Of a stretch of DNA of 64,000 nt, positions 16,547 to 25,583 are shown in pieces (positions within the stretch are counted from its first letter, which is position 1; each line of letters starts with the position of its first letter). The notes beneath the pieces were generated by a model. It ran no database searches, was not told the DNA's origin, and saw only the letters and a list, made by a program, of their open reading frames with translations. Source of the stretch: Acidimicrobiaceae bacterium (GTDB taxonomy: Bacteria > Actinomycetota > Acidimicrobiia > Acidimicrobiales > Bog-793); contig JAODBO010000144.1 of the NCBI GenBank assembly GCA_025464005.1, positions 1 to 64,000 on the forward strand, written 5' to 3'. Made by a program: the position numbers and the translations under genes.

Positions 16547-17362
16547 ATGCGGAAAGTGGATCGCTTCGAGGAAATCCTCGAGCGTCTGTCCGGTCGTGGG
16601 AAATTGGCGGTCGACGAGGTGGCGCGCGACCTAGGCGTCTCGAGTGCGACGATCCGCCGGGATCTGGCTGAGCTGGGCGCGCAGTCGTTGCTGACTCGCA
16701 CCCACGGTGGTGCCGTTGCGATAGAGGTTCCCTACGAGTTCCCAATCCGATACCGGTCAGGAAAGCAACCGGAGCAGAAGCGCCGCATCGGAGCTGCGGC
16801 GGCCGCCCTCATACCCGATCATGTCGTAGTCGGAATCAGCGGAGGGACAACGACGACTGAGGCGGCTCGGGCTCTCGTTGGACGCTCTGGTCTCACCGTG
16901 GTGACAAACGCACTCAACATCGCGAGCGAGTTGACACTTCGACCCAATATCCGGATGGTGGTGACGGGAGGAGAAGCCCGGGCCGCCTCATTCGAGCTGG
17001 TCGGATCGATCGCCGAACAGACGATCCAGGGCTACAACCTCGACATCGTGCTGCTCGGGGTGGACGGCATCGAGGCCAAGGTCGGCTGTACGACCCACGA
17101 CAGCACAGAGGCCCTCACTAATGAGGCCATGGTGCGTAGGGCGCGGAAGGTGATCGTCCTCGCCGATAGCAGCAAGATCGGCCGTGTCACGTTCGCCGGG
17201 ATCTGCGGGATCGAAGACGTCGACGTCCTGATCACCGACGTGCCATCGCCGAGAGAGCCCCTATCCAACGAGGACGGCCTTCGCACGTCACCTGAGGTCC
17301 GAGAAGTGCTCGTCGAGCTGAGTCGTCTTGTCGATGCTGGCGTCGAGGTACAACAGGTCTGA
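16547..17362 (+). CDS. DeoR/GlpR-family sugar-phosphate regulator
   Basis: A 271-residue repressor. The N-terminal DeoR helix-turn-helix is RFEEILERLSGRGKLAVDEV then LGVSSATIRRDLAELGA. The C-terminal sensor domain has the IGAAAAALIPD, SGGTTTTEAARAL and VLLGVDGIEAKVGCTTHD blocks and ends with LADSSKIGR. It probably senses a phosphorylated sugar made by the island it precedes. It lies 206 bases before the phosphofructokinase-type gene with no obvious gene between. Confidence 0.92.
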   Translation: MRKVDRFEEILERLSGRGKLAVDEVARDLGVSSATIRRDLAELGAQSLLTRTHGGAVAIEVPYEFPIRYRSGKQPEQKRRIGAAAAALIPDHVVVGISGGTTTTEAARALVGRSGLTVVTNALNIASELTLRPNIRMVVTGGEARAASFELVGSIAEQTIQGYNLDIVLLGVDGIEAKVGCTTHDSTEALTNEAMVRRARKVIVLADSSKIGRVTFAGICGIEDVDVLITDVPSPREPLSNEDGLRTSPEVREVLVELSRLVDAGVEVQQV

Positions 17363-17568
17363 TGCGCGTGATCGTTCTAGAGCCGAAGGAATACGGCTGA
17401 TGGCGGTTCCCTTGGGCGTTCGCGCAGTCCTCGTAGCCTTTCGATCGGCGATGTCCGCCGCCACCTGGTTCCAAGCCAGCACGCCGCCGCCGGGACCCGT
17501 CGCTCGTCTCGGTTCCTCCGAGCTTCACCAGCCGACATAGAGCCGCAAAAGCGCGCCTTCCCTGATCC

Positions 17569-18549
17569 GTGATCCTCACCTTCACACCTAACCCGGCATG
17601 GGACGTGACCTACGAGGTCGATCGCCTCGTCGCCGGTACGACCCACCGGGTTCACACGGTCTACGCCCGTGCAGGAGGCAAGGGGATCAATGTCTCACGG
17701 ATCCTCGCTAAGCGAGGCATCCCGACGATGGCGGTGTTTCCTGTGGGAAGGGCCGTCGGGCGGCTCCTGACAGACGATCTATCGGCGGCGGCCATAGACC
17801 ATGATCCTGTCGAAATTGGCGGCGCAACGCGGATGACCGTGACGATCGTTGAACGCAGCCAGGCCGACCGGCCGCCGCTGGAAGCGGGTCGCTGCTCTCC
17901 CCTCCGAGACGATGTCACAAATGTGTTTGCTGAGCCCGGTCCCGCTCTAACAACAGACGAATGGTCTGCCTTGATCGACCGCGTCGATCGTCACCTTGCT
18001 CGGACGTCGGTCCTTGTGTGCTCCGGTAGTTTTCCGCCCGACGTCGACAAGTCGGGCCAGACCCGTTCGGCCCCGGCCCGACTTGTCGAGATGTCGAAAG
18101 CTTCCGGACACCTCGTCCTACTCGATACAAGCGGACCGGGGCTCCTAGCGGCGGCTGAGGCCGGCGCGTCGGTGCTGAAACCCAACGCCCAGGAATTGCG
18201 AGAAGTGGTCGGCCTCGATGACCTCTGCTCCGGAGCGCAAGCCTTGTGCTCTGCCGGCGCGGGCGCGGTGGTCGTCTCCGCAGGCGAGGACGGTCTCATC
18301 GCAGTGACTGCTGCTGGCGAAGCCTGGTGCGCGCGACCGCCCTTCCGAGTCGACGGCAATCCGACGGGGGCGGGTGACGCCGTGGTGGCCGCCCTGGCTT
18401 ACGGCCTATCGACGGGAGCCTCATGGCCCGAACAGCTCACCCTGGCTGTCGCTTGGTCAGCCGCCGCGGTAGCTGCCCCTGTCGCGGGTGAGGTCGACCC
18501 TGACGTCCTCGCCACCGTGGCCGGCCAGGTCTCGATCGTCCCGATCTGA
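17569..18549 (+). CDS. PfkB-family 1-phosphofructokinase / tagatose-6-phosphate kinase
   Basis: A 326-residue sugar kinase. The N-terminus MILTFTPNPAWDVTYEVD and the RAGGKGINVSRIL block are typical of the LacC/FruK subgroup, and the catalytic GNPTGAGDAVVAAL block lies near residue 263. In this island tagatose-6-phosphate is the most sensible substrate, giving the bisphosphate for the class II aldolase at 30806. Residues about 158-175 (DKSGQTRSAPARLVE) are encoded by a perfect 15-bp inverted repeat and look like an insertion relative to relatives. The GTG start has no clear ribosome site. Confidence 0.85.
   Translation: MILTFTPNPAWDVTYEVDRLVAGTTHRVHTVYARAGGKGINVSRILAKRGIPTMAVFPVGRAVGRLLTDDLSAAAIDHDPVEIGGATRMTVTIVERSQADRPPLEAGRCSPLRDDVTNVFAEPGPALTTDEWSALIDRVDRHLARTSVLVCSGSFPPDVDKSGQTRSAPARLVEMSKASGHLVLLDTSGPGLLAAAEAGASVLKPNAQELREVVGLDDLCSGAQALCSAGAGAVVVSAGEDGLIAVTAAGEAWCARPPFRVDGNPTGAGDAVVAALAYGLSTGASWPEQLTLAVAWSAAAVAAPVAGEVDPDVLATVAGQVSIVPI
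18044..18089 (+). repeat. Perfect 15-bp inverted repeat inside the sugar kinase gene
   Basis: TCGACAAGTCGGGCC (18044-18058) and GGCCCGACTTGTCGA (18075-18089) are exact inverses around 16 bases, wholly within coding sequence. The RNA hairpin would be very stable. It keeps the frame and adds a polar loop after the SGSFPPDV strand. Confidence 0.85.
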
Positions 18550-18675
18550 CGACGTGCTGAATACGAGCGCACCGACGACAAACGAACTGTGAGTTGGCGA
18601 CACTGGAAGGAACCTACGCCCTCCTCCGTTTACACCGCGGATCGGACGACGCTGTTCGACCTCGGCTCTTGGCGC

Positions 18676-18725
18676 GCCCTGAATGCGATCGCATCCAGGT
18701 GCAGTCTTACTGGCACCCTCAGGGC
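18676..18725. terminator. Structured region between convergent genes
   Basis: GCCCTGA (18676-18682) pairs with TCAGGGC (18719-18725). Inside lie a perfect 12-base palindrome ATGCGATCGCAT (18683-18694) and a second imperfect hairpin (GGTGCAGT...ACTGGCACC). It sits between the convergent kinase genes and may act as a two-way terminator. No T tract is present. Confidence 0.4.
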
Positions 18726-18730
18726 GAGCT

Positions 18731-19675
18731 TTAGTCTGAGGAGCGCAGTGCGAGCATCGCGGCGCCCACCAATGCTGCCTCATTGCCAAGTAGGGCCGGT
18801 TCGCAGCGCGGAACGGCGTTCGGTGCCCGTACCTCCTCACCGAGCGCATCTTCGAAGAACGGCCAAAAGAGTGGTCCGAGCGCGAGCAACCCGCCACCGA
18901 AGACAACTAGGTCTGGGTCAAGCAGGTTGGTCAACCCACCAATCACCCTACCGAGCAAAGTGCCGCCCTGGCTGAGCACGCTCGCCGCATCCGCATCCCC
19001 AGAACTCGCGCGATCGGCGATGGTTCGCAGGTCAAGGTTCACGTCGGCCGAGTCGACCCGCTCCTCGTAGGTCCGAGCGAGGGATGGCCCGGAAACGTAC
19101 GCTTCAAGATGTCCACGACGTCCACAACCACATAGCGGTGCCGTGGCAGCAATATCCACCACAACGTGACCAACGTCGCCTGCCGCGCCATGACTGCCTT
19201 CTAGCACGACCCCGTCGCGAGCGATCGCGCCTCCAATACCAGTTCCGACCGCCAGGTAGAGGACGTCGGACACATCGCGCCCCGCGCCGAAGGCTCCCTC
19301 GCCGATAGCCATCGCATGCACATCATTAATGAGCACGACCGGAATGCCGACTGATGCGGAAAGCCGACTCACAACGGGGATCTCCGACCAACCTGGCAGT
19401 GCGTCCGTGACAGCGGCCACCCGCCCCGAGCCCGGGTTCACGATTCCTGCAGAAGCAACCCCGACGCCCTCGACCGCGGCACCAATAAGTCGAGCGGCGT
19501 CGATCAGATTGACCGCGGCACTTACCAGCGCGTCGAGCACGGCAATGGGTCCCTCAGCGGCGGGGGTACCCCGAACACTATGTTCGATGACGACGCCGTC
19601 GGCCGCAACCAATCCAGCGGCGATCTTCGAGCCGCCGAGGTCCAGCCCGATCGCCACTCTCCGGTCGGCTCCCAT
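18731..19675 (-). CDS. ROK-family sugar kinase
   Basis: A 314-residue kinase with the ATP phosphate loop GLDLGGSKIAAGLV near the N-terminus, the catalytic Asp region LINDVHAMAIGEGAFGAG, GTGIGGAI, and the zinc motif PLCGCGRRGHLEAY (ROK signature). A glucokinase or N-acetylhexosamine kinase is expected; the island context favours an amino sugar. It converges on the tagatose-6-phosphate kinase gene and lies downstream of nanE on the same strand. Confidence 0.88.
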   Translation of the reverse strand: MGADRRVAIGLDLGGSKIAAGLVAADGVVIEHSVRGTPAAEGPIAVLDALVSAAVNLIDAARLIGAAVEGVGVASAGIVNPGSGRVAAVTDALPGWSEIPVVSRLSASVGIPVVLINDVHAMAIGEGAFGAGRDVSDVLYLAVGTGIGGAIARDGVVLEGSHGAAGDVGHVVVDIAATAPLCGCGRRGHLEAYVSGPSLARTYEERVDSADVNLDLRTIADRASSGDADAASVLSQGGTLLGRVIGGLTNLLDPDLVVFGGGLLALGPLFWPFFEDALGEEVRAPNAVPRCEPALLGNEAALVGAAMLALRSSD

Positions 19676-19838
19676 CAGCGGCAGCGGTTGACGTCGACGC
19701 TGTAGTCGAAGCCACAGTAAGGAGACACTGCAAACTCAAACCGTCTGCCTCGCTCGCCATTTGGAGGAAGCCCTTCGTTGATAACGCCGGTAGTTCCGGT
19801 CAGAAGTTGTAGGTGAGCAGCGAGAGATCGCGGCATAG

Positions 19839-20606
19839 TCAATTTTGGTCTCGCTCGCGCAGCGTCGACTTGTTCGTCCCGATTCGCTTGTCCCGTTGTA
19901 CGTCCGTTGACGCTAACGCCCTCGAAAAGTCCAGACTGATGCCCACCGGGTCGGTGATCGCCCTCCCGACTACCACGAAGAGCGCCCCAGCTTGCATAGC
20001 CGCGACCGCGTCTAGCGGGGAGTTGATGCGTCCTTCGGCTGCTACAAGCACTCCCTCGCTCGCAAGAGATGCGACAAGCGTGAGGTCGGGACCGTTGGAT
20101 AGCGGAGCCGCTGTCGTGTGCCCGGCTAACGTGCTGGCCACCACGTCCGCACCTGCAGCGAACGCCATATGACCCTCCTCGACCGTCGAAACATCTGCCA
20201 TAACCGACATTCCCACCTCCGACCGGATCTCGGCAACTACTTCTGCGACTCTGTCGCCGTGGAGTTCCCGCGTGGCCTCGAAGGCAATCATGTCCGCGCC
20301 TGCGTCGGCGAGAGCGGCCGCTTCACGTCGTCCTGGCGTGATTGCTGGCCGATCATTCGTGAGCCTATCCTCGCCAATCGAAACCTTCTGTATCCCAATC
20401 ACTACGAGGTTCCCGTTCGCTTTTGCCAAACGCACGGACTCGGTGCCGTTGACCCGCACCCCGACAGCGCCGCCCAGCTCGGCGCAACGACAAAGGGCTG
20501 CAATCATTGCGGGATGCGCGAACGGGTGATCCACCGGGGCTTGGCACGAAACAACGAGACCACCGGTGAGGCGAGCGAGTGTCTTCTTTTCTAAGGATGT
20601 CGTCAT
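19839..20606 (-). CDS. nanE: N-acylglucosamine-6-phosphate 2-epimerase (NanE-like)
   Basis: A 255-residue TIM-barrel epimerase. The hallmark GGLVVSCQAPVDHPFAHP is at the N-terminus, and LVVIGIQK, ADAGADMIAFEATRE, VMADVSTVEEG and LVAAEGRINSP follow in the family order. It would interconvert N-acetylmannosamine-6-phosphate and N-acetylglucosamine-6-phosphate. The ATG at 20606 (MTTSLEKKTLARLTGG) is chosen; the frame extends 40 codons upstream without family similarity. It shares a 328-base divergent region with the ROK kinase at 20935. Confidence 0.9.
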   Translation of the reverse strand: MTTSLEKKTLARLTGGLVVSCQAPVDHPFAHPAMIAALCRCAELGGAVGVRVNGTESVRLAKANGNLVVIGIQKVSIGEDRLTNDRPAITPGRREAAALADAGADMIAFEATRELHGDRVAEVVAEIRSEVGMSVMADVSTVEEGHMAFAAGADVVASTLAGHTTAAPLSNGPDLTLVASLASEGVLVAAEGRINSPLDAVAAMQAGALFVVVGRAITDPVGISLDFSRALASTDVQRDKRIGTNKSTLRERDQN

Positions 20607-20934
20607 CCGTCTCAACACTACCTTTACCGGCATTGGAGCGCACCTGGAGTTGGCGATCGATTGCGAAGTACTGGGACAGTCTTCAGCCTGCAGTTCCATC
20701 GTCCTTGCCGGTGTCAGTTCCTGCACGCGTTGCAGTCTGGCTATCGTCCTTGGGCGGCGTTAGCCTCGTCACCATCAATCTGACTGCGAGGTATCCCGCT
20801 GATCGCCGACCCTCACCGCCGGAAGGGCTTCCGATGCATTGCCGTATTTGGAGGACAATGGCGGGATTGCCGACCAGAGACACTCGCATGACGAGACCGG
20901 AGTCGCGAAGCCGTGCAACGCCGCTCGGTCGGAG

Positions 20935-21852
20935 ATGAGTGAGGACGGTCACGTCCTAGCAATTGATCTAGGTGGCACTCGTATCAAGGTGGCCCGGGTT
21001 ACCAGAGACGGCCGAATGCTCGAGATGCGCTACGAGAAGACGCCGCGCCGTGACGATCGCCCGGGCCCGTTAGAGCACCTTCGCTCCCTCGTCCGCCACG
21101 AAGTTGCTGTCCGTCAGCCCCGCGCCGTCGGTGTCGTTGTGCCCGGCCAGGTAGAGGAACCGAACGGTATCGTGCGAGGGGCTTCCAATCTCGGCTGGCG
21201 TGACCTCGAGCTATCGCGGATACTCCGCGGCGACACGAACTGTCCCGTCGTTGTCGGCCACGACGTCCGCGCCGGTGGGCTCGCTGAGGCCCGGGCCGGT
21301 GCGGGACGGTCGAAGCCCTGCTTCATCTTCGTTGCAATAGGAACAGGTATCGCCGCGGCCATCGTCGTGGATGGACGTCCATGGACCGGCGCGCACGCCC
21401 AGGCTGGCGAGGTCGGTCACCTAGTCATACGACCCGACGGAGACCTATGTGCCTGCGGGCGCCGAGGCTGTATCGAGACGGTAGGTACCGCTGCGGCGGT
21501 AGCCCGGCGATATGCAGCGATTACCGGTCGGCAGCTCGCCGCACAGCAGGTGGTCGAGCGAGCGCAGGCAGGAGACGCGGTGGCGAGGACGATTTGGGAC
21601 GAGGCGATATCTGCAATCGCGCAGGCGGTCGTGCTGCTCCACGCGACCGTGGATCCAGATGTGGTCGTCATCGGCGGGGGCCTGTCGATGGCGGGGTCAA
21701 CATTGTTCGCGCCCTTGCGTGACGCGTGCCAGCGGCTAGGAGCTGCACCTGAACTCGAGATCGTCGGTGCAGAGCTCGGCGACGCCGCGGGGTGGAGGGG
21801 CGCAGCGATCCTCGCATGGGATTGGATCGATGACGCATTGGGTCATGACTGA
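20935..21852 (+). CDS. ROK-family kinase (N-acetylmannosamine kinase-like)
   Basis: A 305-residue kinase. The phosphate loop is AIDLGGTRIKVARV, the catalytic Asp is in VVVGHDVRAGGLAEA, then VAIGTGIAAAIVV, and the zinc motif is DLCACGRRGCIETV. The ATG at 20935 is adopted because the ROK fold begins at once after it. Divergent from nanE, so an N-acetylmannosamine or related kinase is likely. The window has two ROK kinases about 1.2 kb apart; they are quite different in sequence and probably act on different sugars. Confidence 0.85.
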   Translation: MSEDGHVLAIDLGGTRIKVARVTRDGRMLEMRYEKTPRRDDRPGPLEHLRSLVRHEVAVRQPRAVGVVVPGQVEEPNGIVRGASNLGWRDLELSRILRGDTNCPVVVGHDVRAGGLAEARAGAGRSKPCFIFVAIGTGIAAAIVVDGRPWTGAHAQAGEVGHLVIRPDGDLCACGRRGCIETVGTAAAVARRYAAITGRQLAAQQVVERAQAGDAVARTIWDEAISAIAQAVVLLHATVDPDVVVIGGGLSMAGSTLFAPLRDACQRLGAAPELEIVGAELGDAAGWRGAAILAWDWIDDALGHD

Positions 21853-22556
21853 CTGCGCGGACTCTTGGGGCTACTCCGCTGTCATCGCCGACATGGTGAT
21901 ATGACCATAATAAGCTGCGGTTCGCGGCTCCAGTTGTCCACGGTCGACCTCGGCGATGCGCCGGTGGGGACTCCGAACACGACGCGATCCGGAGATAGGG
22001 CGCGCTGCTTCTCGTTTAATGTCCGGCGAGGGATCTCGTGTATGTGGCTTCGACGTTATGCGGATCTACCGGCACATGCGGCGCATAGTTGCCCAGCCGG
22101 CCGGAGATGTTCGCGCTTGACCGCTGGGTGTGCCTCGGGGGAGCCGGTCGCAACAGATCCTCGACTACATCATCCATGGCGAGTCGGCGGGTAAAGCGGC
22201 TGTCGTCCTGAGCGATCGGTGAGTCGATCGCGAGCGGGGAGGAACTTCCGTTCGGATCCGTCCTCGCGAGGCCCCCGACGATCTCGAGCTCACGCGCGGC
22301 CATCCAAGTTGGCGTACCGGTGGACTGCGCGATCGAGCGCTCCATAGCGCTCGGACGGAGCTGACTCGCGGTGGCAAGTTCCTCGCTGTCTATCTTAGGC
22401 GAGCTGAGTCGGAGCACCACGATGTCGCGCACCCAGCGCGCGCCCCTGTTCACGGGCGCGATCACCCGCCCCTCGTTTCAAGTTGCTGATGTAGCTCGGA
22501 GCAGGTGCAGATTGATGTCACGTTTTCGGTGGACCCCCTGAAGTGATCAATAATGC
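21853..22556. other. 700-base stretch without recognisable gene
   Basis: Several open frames exist but none shows a family motif, a ribosome site or consistent codon use. A short GC hairpin (CGCGCCC 22439-22445 with GGGCGCG 22454-22460) is present. It may be a decayed gene; I cannot name it. Confidence 0.5.
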
Positions 22557-22592
22557 TTGCAGATGCGCGGCAGTGCCTCTACAGTAGCGCAT
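22557..22592 (+). promoter_or_regulatory. Promoter of SIS-ABC operon, leaderless start
   Basis: TTGCAG (22557-22562), a 17-base spacer, then TACAGT (22580-22585), and the ATG of the SIS gene only 7 bases later. Spacing is ideal for a housekeeping sigma promoter, and the distance predicts a leaderless message. No ribosome site precedes the ATG, which agrees. Confidence 0.65.
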
Positions 22593-23477
22593 ATGAGCGG
22601 ATTCGCGCAGGAAGTGCGCAGTCAAGCGAGCGCATGGCGACGGACCGTGCAGGTCGCCGCGAAGGTTCAGGAGCTGCTGCCGACCAAGGAGCAACGGGTC
22701 TGCGTGGTTGGATGCGGCACGTCCCTGTTCATGGGCCAGTCCTTCGCGGCGTACCGCGAGAAGCACTGCGGTGGCGAGACCGATGCCTTCCCGGCATCGG
22801 AGATGCCCACCGGGCGCCGATACGAACTTGCCGTAGCGATTTCCCGGTCCGGCACGACGACGGAAGTGCTCGACGTGGTGGAGGAACTACGCCACAGTGG
22901 CACGCAGGTGCTTGCGATTACGGCCGTTGGCGGCACGCCGCTGTCCGCGTTGGCCTCCAACACCATCGTCTTGGACTACGCGGATGAGATGGCTGTGGTC
23001 CAGACCCGGTTCGCCACCAGCGCGCTGCAACTGTTGTTGTCGGCATGTGGGTGGGACGTGGAGCTTTCTGCGTCCCGGGTAGAGCACGTGCTGGCTAGCG
23101 GGCCGCCGTTAGAGATCCAGAAGGCGACGCAGTTCGTCTTCGTTGGCAGGGGTATGGCGGTTGGGATTGCCAGCGAGGCGGCACTCAAGCTTCGCGAGAG
23201 CGCTCGGGCCTGGACCGAGGCCTACCCATCCATGGAATTCCGCCATGGTCCCATCTCCGCAATTGGCGACCAAACAGTCGTGTGGTCACTCGACGCCATC
23301 GAGCCCGGTCTCGCCGCGCAGATCCAAATCACCGGTGCATCGGTTGTCTCAGGTCAGGGCGACCCCGTCGCCGAGCTCGTACGGGTGCACCTCGCAGCCG
23401 AGCAGCTGGCCGCAGCTCGCGGACTCGATCCAAACGCGCCGCTCCATCTCACCCGTTCGGTGATCCTCGACCGATGA
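22593..23477 (+). CDS. SIS-domain sugar-phosphate isomerase/deaminase (AgaS-like)
   Basis: A 294-residue protein with two SIS domains. The first has VCVVGCGTSLFMGQSFAAY and ISRSGTTTEVLDVVEEL, the second FVFVGRGMAVGIASEAALKL with TEAYPSMEFRHGP. This is the GlmS isomerase-half / AgaS arrangement without a glutaminase domain. The expected reaction is deaminating isomerisation of a hexosamine-6-phosphate to a ketose-6-phosphate plus ammonia. The ATG at 22593 is chosen over the frame's earlier start because of the promoter just upstream. It heads the transporter operon. Confidence 0.85.
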   Translation: MSGFAQEVRSQASAWRRTVQVAAKVQELLPTKEQRVCVVGCGTSLFMGQSFAAYREKHCGGETDAFPASEMPTGRRYELAVAISRSGTTTEVLDVVEELRHSGTQVLAITAVGGTPLSALASNTIVLDYADEMAVVQTRFATSALQLLLSACGWDVELSASRVEHVLASGPPLEIQKATQFVFVGRGMAVGIASEAALKLRESARAWTEAYPSMEFRHGPISAIGDQTVVWSLDAIEPGLAAQIQITGASVVSGQGDPVAELVRVHLAAEQLAAARGLDPNAPLHLTRSVILDR

Positions 23478-23614
23478 CTGCCCGCGAAGCAGCAAAAAGG
23501 GTCTTCGTCGCGGACTCGCGCGGCCGTCCGACCACCTGGATGCTCGTCGATAGCGACTCCGCATTAAGTACCTTCACCGGAACGCCCGCCGGCAACGTCT
23601 TCGGAACAAGGTGA
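23474..23614 (+). CDS. Small coupled ORF between SIS gene and permease
   Basis: A 46-codon ORF whose ATG overlaps the SIS stop by 4 bp (ATGA) and whose stop overlaps the permease ATG (TGATG). The peptide starts MTAREAAKRVFVADSRGRP and has no membrane segment or known motif. The double overlap argues that ribosomes pass through it, either as a real small protein or as a translational bridge. Alternatively it is the remnant of a larger gene. I cannot assign a function. Confidence 0.4.
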   Translation: MTAREAAKRVFVADSRGRPTTWMLVDSDSALSTFTGTPAGNVFGTR

Positions 23615-24597
23615 TGTCGTTGCCTACGGCAATCTCTGCGCAGCCAGGGACTCAAGCATCAGGCTCAGGCCGCAACTGGGTCCGCAACGCTGCGGGTAGA
23701 ACTCCGCGCCGGTCGAGTTCGAATCACCGGACTCGATGGGGCGTCGCTTATCTGTACCTCCTACCGTGCATTCTCGGCACGCTGATCTTCGTCCTCATCC
23801 CGGTGATCGCGGTGATCGTCCTGAGCTTCTTCCATTGGAACCTTCTCGGCTCGCCGACCTATGCGGGACTCAATAACTACGAGACACTCTTCCGGTCATC
23901 CCAGTTCTGGCAGTCGCTTCGGGTAACGGTCGAGTACGTCGTCATGACGGTTGTCCCACTCGTGATTCTCTCACTCGGATTGGCACTCCTGCTCAACCGA
24001 AAGTTCGCTGGAGCATCTGTGTTCCGGACGATTGCGGTCCTGCCTTGGCTTGCCACCCCCGTCGCGATCGGGGTGATCTGGGAGTGGATCTTCAATCCTC
24101 AAACCGGAGTGATCAACAGCGCCCTCGCCCACATCGGCATTCAAGGCCCCGCCTGGTTGAGTTCCTTCGCATTCGCGCTTCCCACCGTCGCCTTCGTCTA
24201 TGTCTGGCAATATCTCGGATACAACATGCTCTTCTTTCTCGCAGGGTTACAGGGAATCCCGACGCACATCCAAGAAGCAGCAAAGCTCGACGGGGCCAGT
24301 CGTATCCAGTCCTTCTTCCGGATTACTCTGCCTCTCCTGAGCCCGACCATGTTATTCGTCATAGTCATCGACATGATCTCGTCCTTCCAGACGTTCGACA
24401 CCGTCTATGTGATGACGAACGGAGGCCCAGGAGCCGCGACCAACCTGATCAACTTTAGTATATATCAGAACGCATTTACTTACCTCAACATAGGCTATGC
24501 CTCGGCCCTGTCAGTGGTCTTATTCGTGATCATTCTGATCATCACCGGCGTGCAGTTCCTATTCTTCCGGAACCGTCTCACGTATGATCTCGGTTAG
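23614..24597 (+). CDS. Sugar ABC transporter permease (MalF-type)
   Basis: A 327-residue inner-membrane permease with about six helices, the first being YLYLLPCILGTLIFVLIPVIA. The EAA loop that docks the ATPase reads QEAAKLDGASRIQSFFRITLP near residue 220. The start may be ATG 23614 or GTG 23611. It works with the MalG-type permease and binding protein that follow. No ATPase gene is present, so a shared MsiK-type ATPase encoded elsewhere is expected. GC content is clearly lower than in the flanking clusters. Confidence 0.93.
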   Translation: MSLPTAISAQPGTQASGSGRNWVRNAAGRTPRRSSSNHRTRWGVAYLYLLPCILGTLIFVLIPVIAVIVLSFFHWNLLGSPTYAGLNNYETLFRSSQFWQSLRVTVEYVVMTVVPLVILSLGLALLLNRKFAGASVFRTIAVLPWLATPVAIGVIWEWIFNPQTGVINSALAHIGIQGPAWLSSFAFALPTVAFVYVWQYLGYNMLFFLAGLQGIPTHIQEAAKLDGASRIQSFFRITLPLLSPTMLFVIVIDMISSFQTFDTVYVMTNGGPGAATNLINFSIYQNAFTYLNIGYASALSVVLFVIILIITGVQFLFFRNRLTYDLG

Positions 24598-24609
24598 CTG
24601 ACACCGCCC

Positions 24610-25464
24610 ATGAGACTGACACAGCCCATTAGACATAGTCGGTTGGGACCACTCGTCAGCTACGGCATCTGCTATCTGATTCTAATAGTGGCCGGTCTGA
24701 TCTTTGTCGTGCCATACCTTCTTGCGGCGCTGGCTAGTCTCAAGCAACTCAATCAGATGTTCTCTGAACCGCCGCTGACTTTGCCGCACCCATATGCCTG
24801 GCACAATTTTGTCGAACTTTTCCAGCAAGACAACTTCGGGCGCTTCCTCCTCAATACCGTGATCGTGGCGGTGAGCATCGCCCTAGGTCAGGTGCTGTTC
24901 TGCTCTATGGCCGCGTACGCCTTTGCACGGATGGAATTTCCAGGAAAGAACTTCCTGTTTGTGGTATTCCTCTCCACGCTCATGGTGCCTAATATCGTGA
25001 CAACGGTGCCGCTCTTCATCATCGTCCGCGACGCGGGAATGTTGAATACGCTTCCTGCACTGATCCTTCCGTATGTCTCCAGCAGCGCCTTCGGTGTCTT
25101 TCTAATGCGGCAGTTCTTTCTCCGCATTCCAGAGGACCTCATCAGCGCGGCAAAGATCGATGGAGCCAGCTCGATGCAAGTTCTGACACGAGTAATAGTT
25201 CCATTGAGTCGGCCGGTGCTCATGACCTTCGGGATCATGTCATTCGTCTTCGGCTGGAACAATTTCCTGTGGCCCCTCATCGCGACGAACAGCGATAGTG
25301 CACGAGTCCTCACTGTCGCGATTTCGGCATTTCAGTCGAGCTCTGGAACTCAATGGAACTTACTGATAGCCGGAAGCATATTTTCGCTCCTGCCACTTGT
25401 CGTTCTGTTCCTAATCTTCCAGCGCTATATCTTGAGCTCGGTTCAATTGAGCGGTTTCCGATAG
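24610..25464 (+). CDS. Sugar ABC transporter permease (MalG-type)
   Basis: A 284-residue permease with six predicted helices (first helix YGICYLILIVAGLIFVVPYL) and the EAA loop ISAAKIDGASSMQVLTRVIVP near residue 180. It starts 12 bases after the MalF-type gene with no visible ribosome site, so translation may be coupled. With its partner it forms the channel for the imported amino sugar. Confidence 0.93.
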   Translation: MRLTQPIRHSRLGPLVSYGICYLILIVAGLIFVVPYLLAALASLKQLNQMFSEPPLTLPHPYAWHNFVELFQQDNFGRFLLNTVIVAVSIALGQVLFCSMAAYAFARMEFPGKNFLFVVFLSTLMVPNIVTTVPLFIIVRDAGMLNTLPALILPYVSSSAFGVFLMRQFFLRIPEDLISAAKIDGASSMQVLTRVIVPLSRPVLMTFGIMSFVFGWNNFLWPLIATNSDSARVLTVAISAFQSSSGTQWNLLIAGSIFSLLPLVVLFLIFQRYILSSVQLSGFR

Positions 25465-25583
25465 CGAGCCACGGGCCCCAATCTGGGGAGCGAATGATCG
25501 GGCAGCTATCGCGATCGGAGTCAAGCGTGTTGAACGATGTCCGAGAAAGTCTTCAAAGGAAACTACAACAAAGGGAGGGCCTC

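Noticed and set aside
22439-22460. GC hairpin as a terminator
   Set aside because: Only 7 bp, no T run, and no gene ends close by.
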